NCBI GenBank assembly: GCA_024123915.1
Contig: CP099650.1
Location: forward strand, 1-64,000
From: Oxalobacteraceae bacterium OTU3CAMAD1
GTDB taxonomy: Bacteria; Pseudomonadota; Gammaproteobacteria; Burkholderiales; Burkholderiaceae_D
Length of the DNA stretch: 64,000 nt
Reading direction: 5' to 3'
Shown here: in pieces, positions 29,753 to 38,832 of the stretch
How the letters are laid out: each line of letters begins with the position of its first letter
How positions within the stretch are numbered: position 1 is the first letter of the stretch
Notes under the pieces: generated by a model
Databases searched by the model: none
The model's input: only the letters and a program-made list of their open reading frames with translations
What the model was told of the DNA's origin: nothing
Made by a program: the position numbers and the translations under genes

Positions 29753-31414
29753 ATGGCCAACGAATCCAACATTCCACCGCAGCACGCCGCCGAAGGCGAG
29801 ACGGTCACGCTGCCCGTGTATCAGGAGCAACTGCACGTGGACACGCGTCTGGCGGACACCGCCCGTGGCGTGCGCGTGCACAAGCATGTGCGCAGCCATC
29901 CGCATCAGCTCGATCAAACCTTGTGGTACGACGAACTCGATGTCCGGCATGTGCCGGTCAACCGCGTCGTCAGCGCGCCTCCCGCCGCGCGCTACGAGGG
30001 CGACACCTTCATCGTTCCGGTCCTGGAAGAAGTGCTGGTGGTGGAAAAGCGCTACCGGATCAAGGAGGAACTGCACATCACGCGGCTGCGTCACGCCAGC
30101 CGGCACCAGCAGACGGTGCCGCTGCGCGCGGAGCACGTAACGGTCGAGCGCTTCGACGACGGGAACGGCGGGCAACCCTCAACCACACTCACCAAGGAAG
30201 CAACCATGGCACACACACTGGCGGCAGTATTCGAACAACGCGGCGATGCCGACCGCGCAAAGGCAGAGCTGCTCAACGCAGGTTTTAGCAGCAGCGCGGT
30301 ACGGCTGGCCTCGGGCACCGGCACGCAGACACAAGCAAGCACACAAACGAGTAGCGCAGCGAGCACCGACGACAGCATCGGCGGGAGCATCATGCAATTC
30401 TTCAGCAGCATATTCGGCAACGACGAGCATGCCGACAAACAGGCCTACAGCAGCGCCATCAACCGGGGCAATACCGTGCTGACGGTGGACGCCAGCACCG
30501 AAGACGAGATCGAACGCGCCGCCGACATCATCGAAGGCTTCGGCCCGCTCGACATCGACGAGCAGCAGGGACTGTCGGGACAAGCACCACCGCAAGCCTA
30601 CCAAGGCGCGCACCAGGGGGGCATGGCGAGCGCCGCCGGGTCGATGCAGGACGCGCAGGCGGCCGTCCCGGGTTCCATGCAAGGCGTGCAGTCGACAATG
30701 ACCGGGACGATGCAAGGCGGCACGCAAGCGACGGCGGCCGGCGCCATGGGCGGGATGCAAGGCGGCACGACGTCGGCTGAGGCGGGCTCGATGCAGCGCA
30801 CCACCACCGAGGAGCAGGCGATCCCCGTCATCCAGGAGGAACTCAAAGTCGGCAAGCGCACCGTGCAGCGCGGCGGCGTGCGCGTCTACCAGCGCGTGAT
30901 CGAAACCCCGGTGCAGGAAGACATCACCCTGCGCGAGGAGCACGTGACAATCGAGCGCCATCCGGTGGACCAGGCCATCGCGCCGGACCAGGTGCCGGCC
31001 TTCCAGGAGAAATCCTTCGAGCTGCGCGAAAGCGCCGAGGAGGCGGTGGTGCAAAAGAGCGCGCGCGTGGTCGAGGAGGTCGTCGTCGGCAAGGAAGTGT
31101 CGCAGCGGCAGGAGCAGATCAGCGACACCGTGCGCAGCACCGACGTCGAGGTCGAACAAATCGCGCCCGACATCGACACCCACTTCCACACGCACTGGCA
31201 AAGCAACTACGCCAGCAGCGGCGGCAGCTACGAGGACTACGACCCGGCCTACCGCTATGGTTCGTCGATGGCGTCCCACGAATCCTACCGGGGCCGGCCG
31301 TGGAACGACGTCGAGCCCGAGCTGCGCAGCAACTGGGAAAGCAGCTATCCGCAATCGGGATGGGAGAAGTTCAAAGCGGCGGTCCGCGAAGGCTGGGATC
31401 GCATGACGTCCTGA
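29753..31414 (+). CDS. DUF2382 (YsnF/AvaK) - YflT fused stress protein
   Basis: A 553-residue protein with three parts. Residues 10-145 hold two DUF2382-like units (LPVYQEQLHVDTR; VPVLEEVLVVEKRYRIKEE). A YflT domain follows, beginning MAHTLAAVFEQRGDADRAK at the internal ATG 30206. After a Met/Gln/Gly-rich linker (residues about 285-345) come further DUF2382 repeats (IPVIQEELKVGKRTVQRGG; EEVVVGKEVSQRQEQI) and the tail YPQSGWEKFKAAVREGWDRM. The internal ATG has its own AAGGAAG site, so the gene may be a read-through fusion of two genes or make two products. Upstream of the ATG at 29753 no ribosome site is clear. It is divergent from its paralogue, with hairpin-forming sequence at 29630-29700 between them. 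Confidence 0.75.
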   Translation: MANESNIPPQHAAEGETVTLPVYQEQLHVDTRLADTARGVRVHKHVRSHPHQLDQTLWYDELDVRHVPVNRVVSAPPAARYEGDTFIVPVLEEVLVVEKRYRIKEELHITRLRHASRHQQTVPLRAEHVTVERFDDGNGGQPSTTLTKEATMAHTLAAVFEQRGDADRAKAELLNAGFSSSAVRLASGTGTQTQASTQTSSAASTDDSIGGSIMQFFSSIFGNDEHADKQAYSSAINRGNTVLTVDASTEDEIERAADIIEGFGPLDIDEQQGLSGQAPPQAYQGAHQGGMASAAGSMQDAQAAVPGSMQGVQSTMTGTMQGGTQATAAGAMGGMQGGTTSAEAGSMQRTTTEEQAIPVIQEELKVGKRTVQRGGVRVYQRVIETPVQEDITLREEHVTIERHPVDQAIAPDQVPAFQEKSFELRESAEEAVVQKSARVVEEVVVGKEVSQRQEQISDTVRSTDVEVEQIAPDIDTHFHTHWQSNYASSGGSYEDYDPAYRYGSSMASHESYRGRPWNDVEPELRSNWESSYPQSGWEKFKAAVREGWDRMTS

Positions 31415-31431
31415 CGCGGCCGTGTCCGCCT

Positions 31432-31437
31432 TATAAT
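31432..31437 (+). promoter_or_regulatory. Possible -10 box of the binding-protein gene
   Basis: A perfect TATAAT lies 31 bp before the ATG at 31469, just after the stop of the stress gene. The region 15-17 bp upstream (CTGACG) matches a -35 box only partly. Confidence 0.4.
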
Positions 31438-31468
31438 GGGGGGAAACCCTCATTCAGGATAACCGGAC

Positions 31469-32209
31469 ATGCTGAAAACCGCCCAGCGCATAGCGGCCAC
31501 GTTGTTGACGTTCTTGCCGCTATGCGCCTCGACCACCGTGCACGCCGCGCCCGGGGAATACATCATGATCGCGCCGCTGGACCAGGCCATGCCGATCGTG
31601 CGCTTCGAGAACGGCATCCTGACGGGCGGCATCCTCAAGGACCTGGGCGACGCCATGGCCAGGCGGCTGGGGCGGCGCGCGGTCTACATCAGCGTGGATG
31701 TGCCGGGGGTCAAGCAAGTGCTGACCAGCGGCCGCGCCGACGGCATGTGCTACGTGATGCCGTTCTGGATCGATGGCGACTACAACTGGAGCACGCCGCT
31801 GCTGTCGGACACCGAAATGGTGGTCGCGCGCGGCGATGCGCCGCAGATCGGCTCGCTGAAGGCCCTGCGGAACAAGCCGGTCGGCACGGTGGGGGGGTAC
31901 CGCTATCCGCGCATCGAGCAGGTGCTGGGCAAGGGGTTCACTCGTGTCGATGCGCTCACGATCGATCAGAATATCCAGCAGATTTTGGCCGGGAAGACGC
32001 AGTACGCGGTGATCGGAGAGATCACGATGTCCTACCTGCAGCGCCACTATCCGGCGCTGCATTTACGTCCGGAGCTGGTTTTTATCAACTTCAAAGCGCA
32101 ATGCGCGTTCTCGCGCAAGTCGCAGGTGCCGTTCGAACAAGTCAATAGTGTCATAGAGACCATGCTCAAGGACGGCAGTATCGACCAGATTTTGGCACGG
32201 TACCGGTGA
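31469..32209 (+). CDS. Periplasmic amino-acid-type substrate-binding protein
   Basis: A 246-residue SBP family 3 protein with a cleavable signal (about residues 1-27, ending VHAAPG). It has the usual two-lobe features: GGILKDLGDAMARRLGR, SGRADGMCYVMPFW, a hinge with NKPVGTVGGYRYPRIEQVL, and a C-terminal KDGSIDQILARY. No permease or ATPase gene is adjacent, so it may work alone or with transporters elsewhere. Solitary SBP-3 genes of this sort are common in Oxalobacteraceae. The ligand cannot be told from the sequence. Confidence 0.85.
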   Translation: MLKTAQRIAATLLTFLPLCASTTVHAAPGEYIMIAPLDQAMPIVRFENGILTGGILKDLGDAMARRLGRRAVYISVDVPGVKQVLTSGRADGMCYVMPFWIDGDYNWSTPLLSDTEMVVARGDAPQIGSLKALRNKPVGTVGGYRYPRIEQVLGKGFTRVDALTIDQNIQQILAGKTQYAVIGEITMSYLQRHYPALHLRPELVFINFKAQCAFSRKSQVPFEQVNSVIETMLKDGSIDQILARYR

Positions 32210-32276
32210 ACACGGACATGTGATCCCACGTGGATCCGATGTGTTTCGGCGTCCCGTGTCGTCAGCGCACAAGTGT

Positions 32277-33554
32277 TCAAGCGCCCAGGGTATCGGCCCA
32301 GATATTCCGCGCCCAATTCATCGCATAGTCGCCCTCCAGCGCGCTCGGTCCCGTCGATACGCCTCCCGAGCCTGACACCACCAGCAACGTCTTCTGCTCC
32401 GCGCTGTACGCGTGAACGGAGGCGACATGGATCACATCCGTATCCGACACGAAGCTGTAACAGGTATTGGTCAGCATCGGATGCGGATCGGGCGCGCGGC
32501 CGTTGAGCATATCCACCACCGCCGCCGCGCACACCTTCGCATGCTGATTGGCCATATGCGCCGACTTGGGCATCAACGGCGACACCTGAATCGCATCACC
32601 CAGCACGTGGATATTCTTCGCCTGCGTCGACTCGAAACTCAGGAAGTCCACCCCACACCACCGGCCATTGGCATTGGCCAAACCACTCCGCACCGCGATC
32701 GCCCCGGCCCGCTGCGGCGGTATCACATTGAGCACATCCGCCCGCACCTGATCCCCCAGCTCCGACACCGCCGTGCGCGTGCCCGCATCGATATCGGCGG
32801 TTCTAAACGACGGACGGTATTCAATGATGCCGCCATAGCGCTCCTTCCACACCTTCTTGAACAGCGGCCCTTTGGACACCACATCGTCATTGGCATCCAG
32901 GATCAGCACCTTCGATTTCGGTTTATGGCGGCTGAAGTAGAAAGCGATCTGCGACGCGCGCTCGTACGGCCCCGGTGGACAGCGATACGGCGCCGGCGGA
33001 ATGGTCATCGCAAACACGCCGCCGTCGGGCATCGCCTCCAACTGCGCACGCAGCGCGACGGTTTGCGCGCCAGCCTTCCACGCATGCAGCACCGTCTCGC
33101 GCGCGCCCGGCTTCAGCATGCCGGGGAGCTGGTCCCACATGAACTCCACGCCCGGCGAAACGATCAGGCGGTCATAGGACAGCGTCTGCCCGCCGGCCAG
33201 CGCCAGCGTGCGTTTGTCCGCGTCGATGCTGGCCACTGTATCGCGCAGGATGCGCACGCCGTGCTTGTTGGTCAGCGCGTCATACGACAGCGATAAGTCG
33301 GCGATGCGCCGCGACCCGCCCAGCACCAGGTTAGATAGTGGGCAGGAGATGAAGCCGGCATCCGGTTCGATCAGCGTGACGTCGATTGTCCCTTCGCTCC
33401 ACATGCGTATGTAACGAGCGGCGGTGGCGCCGCCGTAACCGCCGCCGACCACCACCACTTGCGGCCTGGCCTTGCCGCCGATGGTGGCGCAGCCGGTGGC
33501 CGATGCCAGCAAGGCGCTGGCGCCGGCAGCTTGGATGAACTGACGGCGCTTCAT
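32277..33554 (-). CDS. Sulfide dehydrogenase-type flavoprotein (FccB/SoxF-like)
   Basis: A 425-residue FAD-dependent oxidoreductase of the flavocytochrome c sulfide dehydrogenase family. It begins with a Tat-like signal (MKRRQFIQAAGASALLASATGC) followed by the dinucleotide-binding motif VVVVGGGYGGATAARYI. Later segments include DAGFISCPLSNLVLGG, in which the Cys is the redox or flavin-neighbouring Cys, YDRLIVSPGVEF, and a C-terminal membrane-proximal part ending near CYSFVSDTDVIHVASVH. Its start overlaps the stop of the cytochrome c gene by 4 bp, matching an FccA-FccB pair. It should oxidise sulfide in the periplasm and pass electrons to the cytochrome. Confidence 0.88.
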   Translation of the reverse strand: MKRRQFIQAAGASALLASATGCATIGGKARPQVVVVGGGYGGATAARYIRMWSEGTIDVTLIEPDAGFISCPLSNLVLGGSRRIADLSLSYDALTNKHGVRILRDTVASIDADKRTLALAGGQTLSYDRLIVSPGVEFMWDQLPGMLKPGARETVLHAWKAGAQTVALRAQLEAMPDGGVFAMTIPPAPYRCPPGPYERASQIAFYFSRHKPKSKVLILDANDDVVSKGPLFKKVWKERYGGIIEYRPSFRTADIDAGTRTAVSELGDQVRADVLNVIPPQRAGAIAVRSGLANANGRWCGVDFLSFESTQAKNIHVLGDAIQVSPLMPKSAHMANQHAKVCAAAVVDMLNGRAPDPHPMLTNTCYSFVSDTDVIHVASVHAYSAEQKTLLVVSGSGGVSTGPSALEGDYAMNWARNIWADTLGA

Positions 33555-33874
33555 GGCGTGGCTTTCTTCTGCGCGGCGAAGAAAGCCGCCAGCAGTTCGA
33601 TCTGTTCGTCGGTGTAGCCCTTGGCGATTTGCGTCATGATGGTCGACGGGCGGGCGCCGGATTTGAACGCCCGCAGGCTGGCGGCCAGATTTTCGCGGGG
33701 CTGCCCGGCCAGAGCGGGTAGGGTTGCGAAATTCGGCGCGTTTTTGGTGTCGCCGTTGGTGCCGTGGCACGCGGCGCAGTTGGCGGCAAGGCGCGCGCCG
33801 GGGGAGATGGTCGTCGCGCCGGTGTTGGCGACAGCCAGCGACAGCCCCGCCACCGTGAGAATCTTCAATAGCAT
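33551..33874 (-). CDS. Monohaem cytochrome c, partner of the sulfide dehydrogenase
   Basis: A 107-residue exported class I cytochrome with signal MLLKILTVAGLSLAVANTGA and one haem site NCAACHG; the Met ligand is probably in PSTIMTQIAKGYTDEQIE. The ATG at 33874 has a good AGGGGAG site. The 4-bp overlap with the flavoprotein gene marks it as the cytochrome subunit (FccA/SoxE-like). FccA of phototrophs is often dihaem; this one carries a single CxxCH and is short. Confidence 0.87.
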   Translation of the reverse strand: MLLKILTVAGLSLAVANTGATTISPGARLAANCAACHGTNGDTKNAPNFATLPALAGQPRENLAASLRAFKSGARPSTIMTQIAKGYTDEQIELLAAFFAAQKKATP

Positions 33875-33907
33875 CAGCACTCCCCTAAAAATAAACTGAC
33901 AACGGAG

Positions 33908-34012
33908 ACACGTAGGGCGGATTAGCGCGTAGCGCGTAATCGGCCATTTATGAGCCGCCGACGGCGCATGCATGGCCGATTACGGCGTTCCGCCTAATCC
34001 GCCCTACGTGTA
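33908..34012. repeat. Palindromic interspersed element (copy B)
   Basis: About 105 bp with inverted arms: ACACGTAGGGCGGATTA at the left and its complement at the right, an inner pair GTAATCGGCC / GGCCGATTAC, and a loop containing GCATGCAT. It separates soxA from the cytochrome gene and could fold into a long hairpin. The same element occurs at 43362 and 49628 and, split, at 2606. Confidence 0.85.
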
Positions 34013-34020
34013 TCCATAAA

Positions 34021-34812
34021 TCACGGTCTTACCCCTGGCGTTTCCATCTTCATACCCTTGTCTCGCACGGCCAGCCAGGCTTCCAGATCCACCAGCTCCT
34101 GCGCGCCGAACGCCGAAACCTCGGCGCGCACGCCGCTCATACAATTACGAAGGCGACGCTGCAACGACCCCATCGCCTGCCACTCCAGCCGGTAGATCGG
34201 ATACGCGGCGGCATGCGCCTGCGGTATCGTGCTGCCGGCCAGACGTCCACCCGCCCGCTGATCGTGGCACTGCGCGCACGACAAATTCAACTGCCCGATG
34301 CGCTTCACATACAATTCCTTGCCCCGCGCGGCCGATGCCTTGGTCCCCGCATCCTGCGGCGGCTCCACCGGCATGCCGCGCGATTGCATCGCCACATACG
34401 CCTCCAGCCCAAGCAGCTCCTCGCTCTCCGCTCGCAGCGCCGACGCCTGCTGCTTCTGCTCGCGGCATACATTGATGCGCTGACCCAGATTGATCGTCAT
34501 CTTGCTCCCGGCATGAAAAGCCGGATACCGCGCCGCCACGCCGCGCATGCTCTGATTCGCCTCGCCGTGGCAGCTGGCGCAGGACTTGCCGCTCTTGCCG
34601 GCGGCGGCGCCCCACTGCGCCTCGCCGCCGCTGATCCACAGCATCGCTGGATTGAGCGTGTCGTCGCGCTGCATCGCCTGCGTGGATGCGCTCATGAACT
34701 CACTGCCGGAGCGGCGCGCGTCCCCGGTGTTGGCAGCGGTCGCGCCCAGCATCAACACAACCGCAAGGCAACACAATGCGCCGCCCACCGCCCGGTTCAC
34801 CTTCCGACTCAT
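34021..34812 (-). CDS. soxA: Sulfur-oxidation dihaem cytochrome SoxA
   Basis: SoxA joins SoxX to form the SoxAX cytochrome that attaches thiosulfate to the SoxY carrier. The 263-residue product has a signal peptide, two haem motifs (CASCH at 78-82 and CAQCH at 179-183) and the active-site Cys C224 in NCMSGVRAE, the family's cysteine-persulfide haem ligand. Its ATG overlaps the soxZ stop by 4 bp. The order is soxX-soxY-soxZ-soxA; no soxB, soxC or soxD is in the window. Length is normal for a dihaem SoxA. Confidence 0.93.
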   Translation of the reverse strand: MSRKVNRAVGGALCCLAVVLMLGATAANTGDARRSGSEFMSASTQAMQRDDTLNPAMLWISGGEAQWGAAAGKSGKSCASCHGEANQSMRGVAARYPAFHAGSKMTINLGQRINVCREQKQQASALRAESEELLGLEAYVAMQSRGMPVEPPQDAGTKASAARGKELYVKRIGQLNLSCAQCHDQRAGGRLAGSTIPQAHAAAYPIYRLEWQAMGSLQRRLRNCMSGVRAEVSAFGAQELVDLEAWLAVRDKGMKMETPGVRP

Positions 34813-35135
34813 GCCGGCCCCACCGTCAAATTCATCTTCTCCGTCTGGGCGAAACCGTTATCGCCCTCCCACGTGAACTCCAGCGTCCCCGTTTCCGTGG
34901 CGACGGTGAAGAAGCTGATATACGGATTGGCGGACACCGCCTGATGCAGCTCGGCACCGAAGACCTGCTCGCCGTCGTAGCGGCATACAAACTTGCGGAT
35001 GATGTCGCGCGGGATAAGCTTGCCGTCGGCCCCGGGCCGATAACCGGTCTCCATCGGATGCCCGATCAACGCGCGGATCTCGATCACTTCGCCGCGCTTG
35101 GCCGTCGCCGGCATATGAATCAATGCGCGCGCCAT
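34809..35135 (-). CDS. soxZ: Sulfur carrier partner SoxZ
   Basis: SoxZ binds SoxY to make the sulfur-carrier heterodimer. The 108-residue protein begins MARALIHMPATAKRGEVIEIRALIGHPMETGYR and contains FVCRYDGEQVFGAELHQAV and FTWEGDNGFAQTEK, all typical of SoxZ. It has no signal peptide; in Sox systems SoxZ is exported bound to SoxY. The start codon overlaps the soxY stop (TGATG), so translation is coupled. Nothing unusual is visible. Confidence 0.94.
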   Translation of the reverse strand: MARALIHMPATAKRGEVIEIRALIGHPMETGYRPGADGKLIPRDIIRKFVCRYDGEQVFGAELHQAVSANPYISFFTVATETGTLEFTWEGDNGFAQTEKMNLTVGPA

Positions 35136-35587
35136 CAGGGAGCCTCCCCTTCTATGCAAGCCGCCAGCGCCACGATCACGCTCACGGATTTGGACCGGTA
35201 ACTGCCGTCGCCCATGCGTGCCACCGCCGTCAGCTTCTGCGAAGTAGCCAACCGTATGCGCGTGGACACCTGCGCCTTGCCGGCGCGTGGACCAAGCGTG
35301 AACACCGCCACGTCGGTCTGCGGATTGCGCTCGTTGAAGATAGCGATCGCGCTGACATGGTCGGCGGCAGTCATCGCGCTATCGACGGCAATCGTCACCG
35401 ACACCGCGTTGCCATTGTCGATCAGCTGTGCGATATCGAAGGTCACCTTGCCTTCGGTCGGCTTGACGCCACCGGTGAAGGTATTGATCGCCGTCGCCAT
35501 CTCCTCGGTGGTGGCGAAAGCCGGGCGCACCAGCGCCAGCATCGCCAGCCCGGTTCCAGCGGCGGCCAGCATATCGCGACGCTTCAT
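35135..35587 (-). CDS. soxY: Sulfur carrier SoxY with atypical C terminus
   Basis: SoxY carries pathway intermediates on a C-terminal Cys. The 150-residue product starts with a Tat-type signal (MKRRDMLAAAGTGLAMLALVRPAFA) and has the SoxY core (TFDIAQLIDNGNAVSVTIAVDS; AIFNERNPQTDVAVF; RLATSQKLTAVARMGDG). The family normally ends GGCGG. Here the end is LAACIEGEAP, with the Cys at 144 and six residues after it. The bases encoding that tail also contain the ribosome site of soxZ. The Cys is kept, so carrier function is possible, but the flexible Gly arm is changed. Confidence 0.88.
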   Translation of the reverse strand: MKRRDMLAAAGTGLAMLALVRPAFATTEEMATAINTFTGGVKPTEGKVTFDIAQLIDNGNAVSVTIAVDSAMTAADHVSAIAIFNERNPQTDVAVFTLGPRAGKAQVSTRIRLATSQKLTAVARMGDGSYRSKSVSVIVALAACIEGEAP

Positions 35588-36045
35588 GGTGTTTGCTCCT
35601 TCAGCGTAAGCAGCCAGGCCACAACGTCCTCGATCTGCTGCGCGGTCAATATCGTCTTGTCCTGAAAAGCCGGCGCCACGCGGTTCAGGCCATCGGTTTT
35701 GTAATAGGAAGGCATGATCGTCTCGGGGTTGAAATGGCTTGCGTCCACGATGCGCAAGCGAAGCTGCGCCGCGTTCCAGCGCAGGCCTGCGCCTTGCAGG
35801 TCGGGCGCCAGATTGCCCTGAAAACGCTCCTCGGGAATCGGACCGGTATGGCACAACAGGCAAAGGCTGGCCTGCCGGCTGGCCACCAGCACACGGCCAC
35901 GCACCGCGTCACCGGCGACAGCGCCCTTCAACGGCGCGGCAATGCCGTCGCCGGAGATCACGTAGCCGGGACCTGCGGCGGCAGGCGGCGCGATGACAAG
36001 CGCCACCAAGGCGATGGAGGCCGCCAGCGCCAGCCACGCCGCCAT
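35584..36045 (-). CDS. soxX: Sulfur-oxidation monohaem cytochrome SoxX
   Basis: A 153-residue exported cytochrome with signal MAAWLALAASIALVALVIAPPAAA and haem site CLLCH at 62-66, followed by PIPEERFQGNLAPDLQGAG and the SoxX-typical Met-ligand region MPSYYKTDGLNRVAPAF. With SoxA it forms the c-type cytochrome that starts thiosulfate oxidation. The stop overlaps the soxY start by 4 bp. The start lies only 5 bp after the iorB stop, so the sox genes are probably transcribed from the iorA promoter. Confidence 0.92.
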   Translation of the reverse strand: MAAWLALAASIALVALVIAPPAAAGPGYVISGDGIAAPLKGAVAGDAVRGRVLVASRQASLCLLCHTGPIPEERFQGNLAPDLQGAGLRWNAAQLRLRIVDASHFNPETIMPSYYKTDGLNRVAPAFQDKTILTAQQIEDVVAWLLTLKEQTP

Positions 36046-36050
36046 CCTTC

Positions 36051-38237
36051 TTACGCCTTCTTCAAACTATGGTTCTTCAGCGGCAGATCGCGTATCCGCT
36101 TGCCGGTGGCGGCGAAGATCGCGTTCAGCACGGCCGGCGCGGCCACCGCGATGGTCGGCTCGCCCACGCCGCCCCAGAATCCGCCCGACGGCATGATGAT
36201 GGACTCCACCTTCGGCATCTCGTCGATTTTCAGGACCTGGTAGGTATCGAAGTTGGACTGCTCGATCTGCCCATCCTTCAACGTGCACTCGCCGTACAAC
36301 GACGCCGACAGCCCATACACGAACGAACCTTCGATCTGCGCCTCGATCTGCTGCGGGTTGACCGCGTAGCCCGGATCGGTCGCCGCGATGATGCGCAAGA
36401 TCCTGACCTTGCCGGTTTTTGGGTCGACCGATACCTCGGCACATGCGGCAACGTAGCTGCCGAAGCCCATCGTCTGCGCCAGGCCGCGATACACGCCCTT
36501 CTTCGCCGGCTTGCCCCAGCCGGCCTTCTCGGCCACCGCGTTCAACACCGCCAGATGCTTGGGATGCTCGGCCATCAGCTTGCGGCGCAGCGCCAGCGGA
36601 TCCTGCTTCGTCGCGAAGGCTATCTCGTCGAGGAAGCATTCCAGGTAAATCGTATTCTGGTTCAGGTTCACGCCGCGCCAGAAGCCCGCCGGCACCGGCG
36701 GATTGCGCATCGCGTGATCGATCAGCAGGTTCGGGAACGAATAGCCGATCGACGCCTCCGGTCCCGGCGCGTTAAGCCCCTGGAACACTACGGGGTCCTT
36801 GCCATCCTTAATCGCCATGCCCAGCGACGCGAGGATCGACTGGCCGGAGATGCGCATGTGCAGGCCGGTGATATTGCCCTTGGCATCCAGGCCGGCCGTC
36901 AGCTTGCACTGGGTGATCGGATGGTAGCGGCCGTGCAGCATGTCCTCTTCGCGCGTCCAGATCAGCTTCACCGGCGTGCCCGGCATCTCCTTGGCGATTT
37001 TCACCGCCTGCGTCACCCAGTCGTGCGAGGCGCCGCGCCGGCCAAAGCCGCCGCCCAGGTGCATCTTGTAGACGTCGCACTTGGCCGCCGGCAGACCGGC
37101 CGCCTCGGACGTCGCGGCCAGCGCCGCCTCGCCGTTCTGCGTCGGGGTCCACACTTCGCAGCGCTCCGGGGTCCAGAGCGCGGTCGCGTTCATGGTTTCC
37201 ATGGTCGCGTGGTTCTGCCACGGGTACGAATACACCGCCTCGATGGTGCGCGCCGCCGACTTGATCGCCGCCTTGGCGTCGCCGTTCGAGTTGCCGACCA
37301 CCGCATCCGGCGCGTCCAGCGCCGCCTTCAACGTCGCCGCCACGTCCTTGCTCGACAAATTCGCGTTGGGCCCCTTGTCCCATTCAATGGGCAAGGCATC
37401 CAAAGCCGACTTGGCGCGCCACCAGGTGTCCGCCACCACCGCCACGGCGCTGTCGCCGACCTTGAACACTTTCTTCACGCCGGGACGCTTTTCGATCGCG
37501 GTCGCGTCGAAGCTCTTGACCGTGCCGCCGAACACCGGGCAATCCTTGATCGCCGCGTTGAGCAGGCCGGGCATCTTGATGTCCATGCCATAGATCTGCG
37601 CGCCGGTGGTCTTGTCCACGGTATCCAGGCGCGCCAGGCGCTTGCCGACCAGTTTCCAGTCCTTCGGGTCCTTGAGCATGACTTCCGCCGGAGGGCTCAG
37701 CTTGGACGCCGCCTCCGCCACCTTGCCATAGCTGATGGAGCGTCCGCTGGCCTCGTGCGTGATCACGCTGACGGCGGCCACGCATTCGGACGACGGCACC
37801 TTCCACGCATCGGCCGCCGCCTGCACCAACAAGGTGCGCGCGGTGGCGCCGCCCTTGCGTACCAGGTCGTGCGATTCGCGGATGCCACGACTACCGCCGG
37901 TGGAGAAGCTACCCCAGACGCGCTTGCGCGCCAGGTTCTGCCCCGGGGTCGGATATTCGGTGGTGACTTTGCTCCAGTCGGCGTCCAGTTCCTCGGCCAC
38001 CAGCTGCGCCAGACCGGTCAAGGTGCCCTGGCCCATCTCGGAGCGGGCGATGCGGATGACGATGGTGTCGTCCGGCTTGACGACCACCCAGGCGTTGACC
38101 TCGGGGGTGCCCTTGGACGCCGGCGCGCCCTGCGCCACCGCCTCGAACGGAATATGAAACGCCACCACCAGGCTGCCGGCGGCCGCGCCCTTCAGGAAGC
38201 CCCGACGCGAGGCCGAACTTACAGGAGCGCCACTCAT
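36051..38237 (-). CDS. Molybdopterin-binding oxidoreductase large subunit (IorB-like)
   Basis: A 728-residue xanthine-dehydrogenase-family Mo subunit of the isoquinoline 1-oxidoreductase beta type. It has a Tat signal ([21 protein letters not shown]), [41 protein letters not shown], the [18 protein letters not shown] molybdopterin segment and a C-terminal [23 protein letters not shown]. The class oxidises N-heterocycles or aldehydes in the periplasm, usually passing electrons to c-type cytochromes. Its ATG overlaps the iorA stop by 4 bp. No cytochrome subunit lies directly beside it, though SoxX and SoxA are in the same transcript. The substrate is unknown. Confidence 0.87.
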   Translation of the reverse strand: MSGAPVSSASRRGFLKGAAAGSLVVAFHIPFEAVAQGAPASKGTPEVNAWVVVKPDDTIVIRIARSEMGQGTLTGLAQLVAEELDADWSKVTTEYPTPGQNLARKRVWGSFSTGGSRGIRESHDLVRKGGATARTLLVQAAADAWKVPSSECVAAVSVITHEASGRSISYGKVAEAASKLSPPAEVMLKDPKDWKLVGKRLARLDTVDKTTGAQIYGMDIKMPGLLNAAIKDCPVFGGTVKSFDATAIEKRPGVKKVFKVGDSAVAVVADTWWRAKSALDALPIEWDKGPNANLSSKDVAATLKAALDAPDAVVGNSNGDAKAAIKSAARTIEAVYSYPWQNHATMETMNATALWTPERCEVWTPTQNGEAALAATSEAAGLPAAKCDVYKMHLGGGFGRRGASHDWVTQAVKIAKEMPGTPVKLIWTREEDMLHGRYHPITQCKLTAGLDAKGNITGLHMRISGQSILASLGMAIKDGKDPVVFQGLNAPGPEASIGYSFPNLLIDHAMRNPPVPAGFWRGVNLNQNTIYLECFLDEIAFATKQDPLALRRKLMAEHPKHLAVLNAVAEKAGWGKPAKKGVYRGLAQTMGFGSYVAACAEVSVDPKTGKVRILRIIAATDPGYAVNPQQIEAQIEGSFVYGLSASLYGECTLKDGQIEQSNFDTYQVLKIDEMPKVESIIMPSGGFWGGVGEPTIAVAAPAVLNAIFAATGKRIRDLPLKNHSLKKA

Positions 38238-38737
38238 ACCTTGCCTCCTTCAACGTGCTGGATATTGAGGCCGGCGCTTTTCGGATCGCCGCCCTTGACC
38301 ACCACATGAATCGCCGCCCTAACCCGGTTGTAAGTGCCACATCGACAGATGTTGGACATCGCCATATCGATGTCGGCGTCGGTGGCCTTCGGCTTCTCGC
38401 GTATCAGCGCGGCGGCGGCCATGATCATGCCGGACTGGCAGAAGCCGCACTGCGGCACGTCCAGCGCTGCCCAGGCTTTCTGGATCGCGTGCGAGCCGTC
38501 CTTGGACAAGCCCTCGATGGTGGTGATCTTTTGTTCGGCGGTGACAGTGGAGACGGGCCGCACGCAGCTGCGCGTCGGTTCGCCGTCGATATGCACGGTG
38601 CAGGCGCCGCATTGCGCCACGCCGCAGCCGTACTTGGTGCCGGTCAGCCCCAGTTGTTCGCGTATGACCCACAACAGCGGCGTGTCTTCCTCCGCCTCGA
38701 ATTCGCGTACCACGCCGTTGACGTTCAATTTAGCCAT
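38234..38737 (-). CDS. 2Fe-2S subunit of the IorAB oxidoreductase
   Basis: A 167-residue protein with the two iron-sulfur clusters of the xanthine dehydrogenase small subunit: plant-type cluster ligands C38, C43, C46 and C58 ([15 protein letters not shown]) and the second cluster C97, C100, C131 and C133 (CGFCQSG, CRCG). It relays electrons from the Mo centre in IorB. The ATG at 38737 has a GGGAG site. It is the first gene of the long minus-strand run that continues into the sox genes. Confidence 0.92.
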   Translation of the reverse strand: MAKLNVNGVVREFEAEEDTPLLWVIREQLGLTGTKYGCGVAQCGACTVHIDGEPTRSCVRPVSTVTAEQKITTIEGLSKDGSHAIQKAWAALDVPQCGFCQSGMIMAAAALIREKPKATDADIDMAMSNICRCGTYNRVRAAIHVVVKGGDPKSAGLNIQHVEGGKV

Positions 38738-38832
38738 GCACTTCTCCCTGGATTTTTGGTTGCCCGAATACACCGCTGGTGATACTACACCCACTAGATT
38801 AACTCTGCAGCGTGAACGAAATATTTCCGTTT

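Noticed and set aside
30179..31453. 424-codon minus-strand frame opposite the stress gene
   Set aside because: Antisense shadow with low-complexity translation; the plus strand carries recognisable DUF2382 and YflT domains.
36069..38309. 746-codon plus-strand frame opposite iorB
   Set aside because: It is an antisense shadow in a high-GC gene; its translation is Arg/His-rich and the minus frame shows clear Mo-enzyme motifs.
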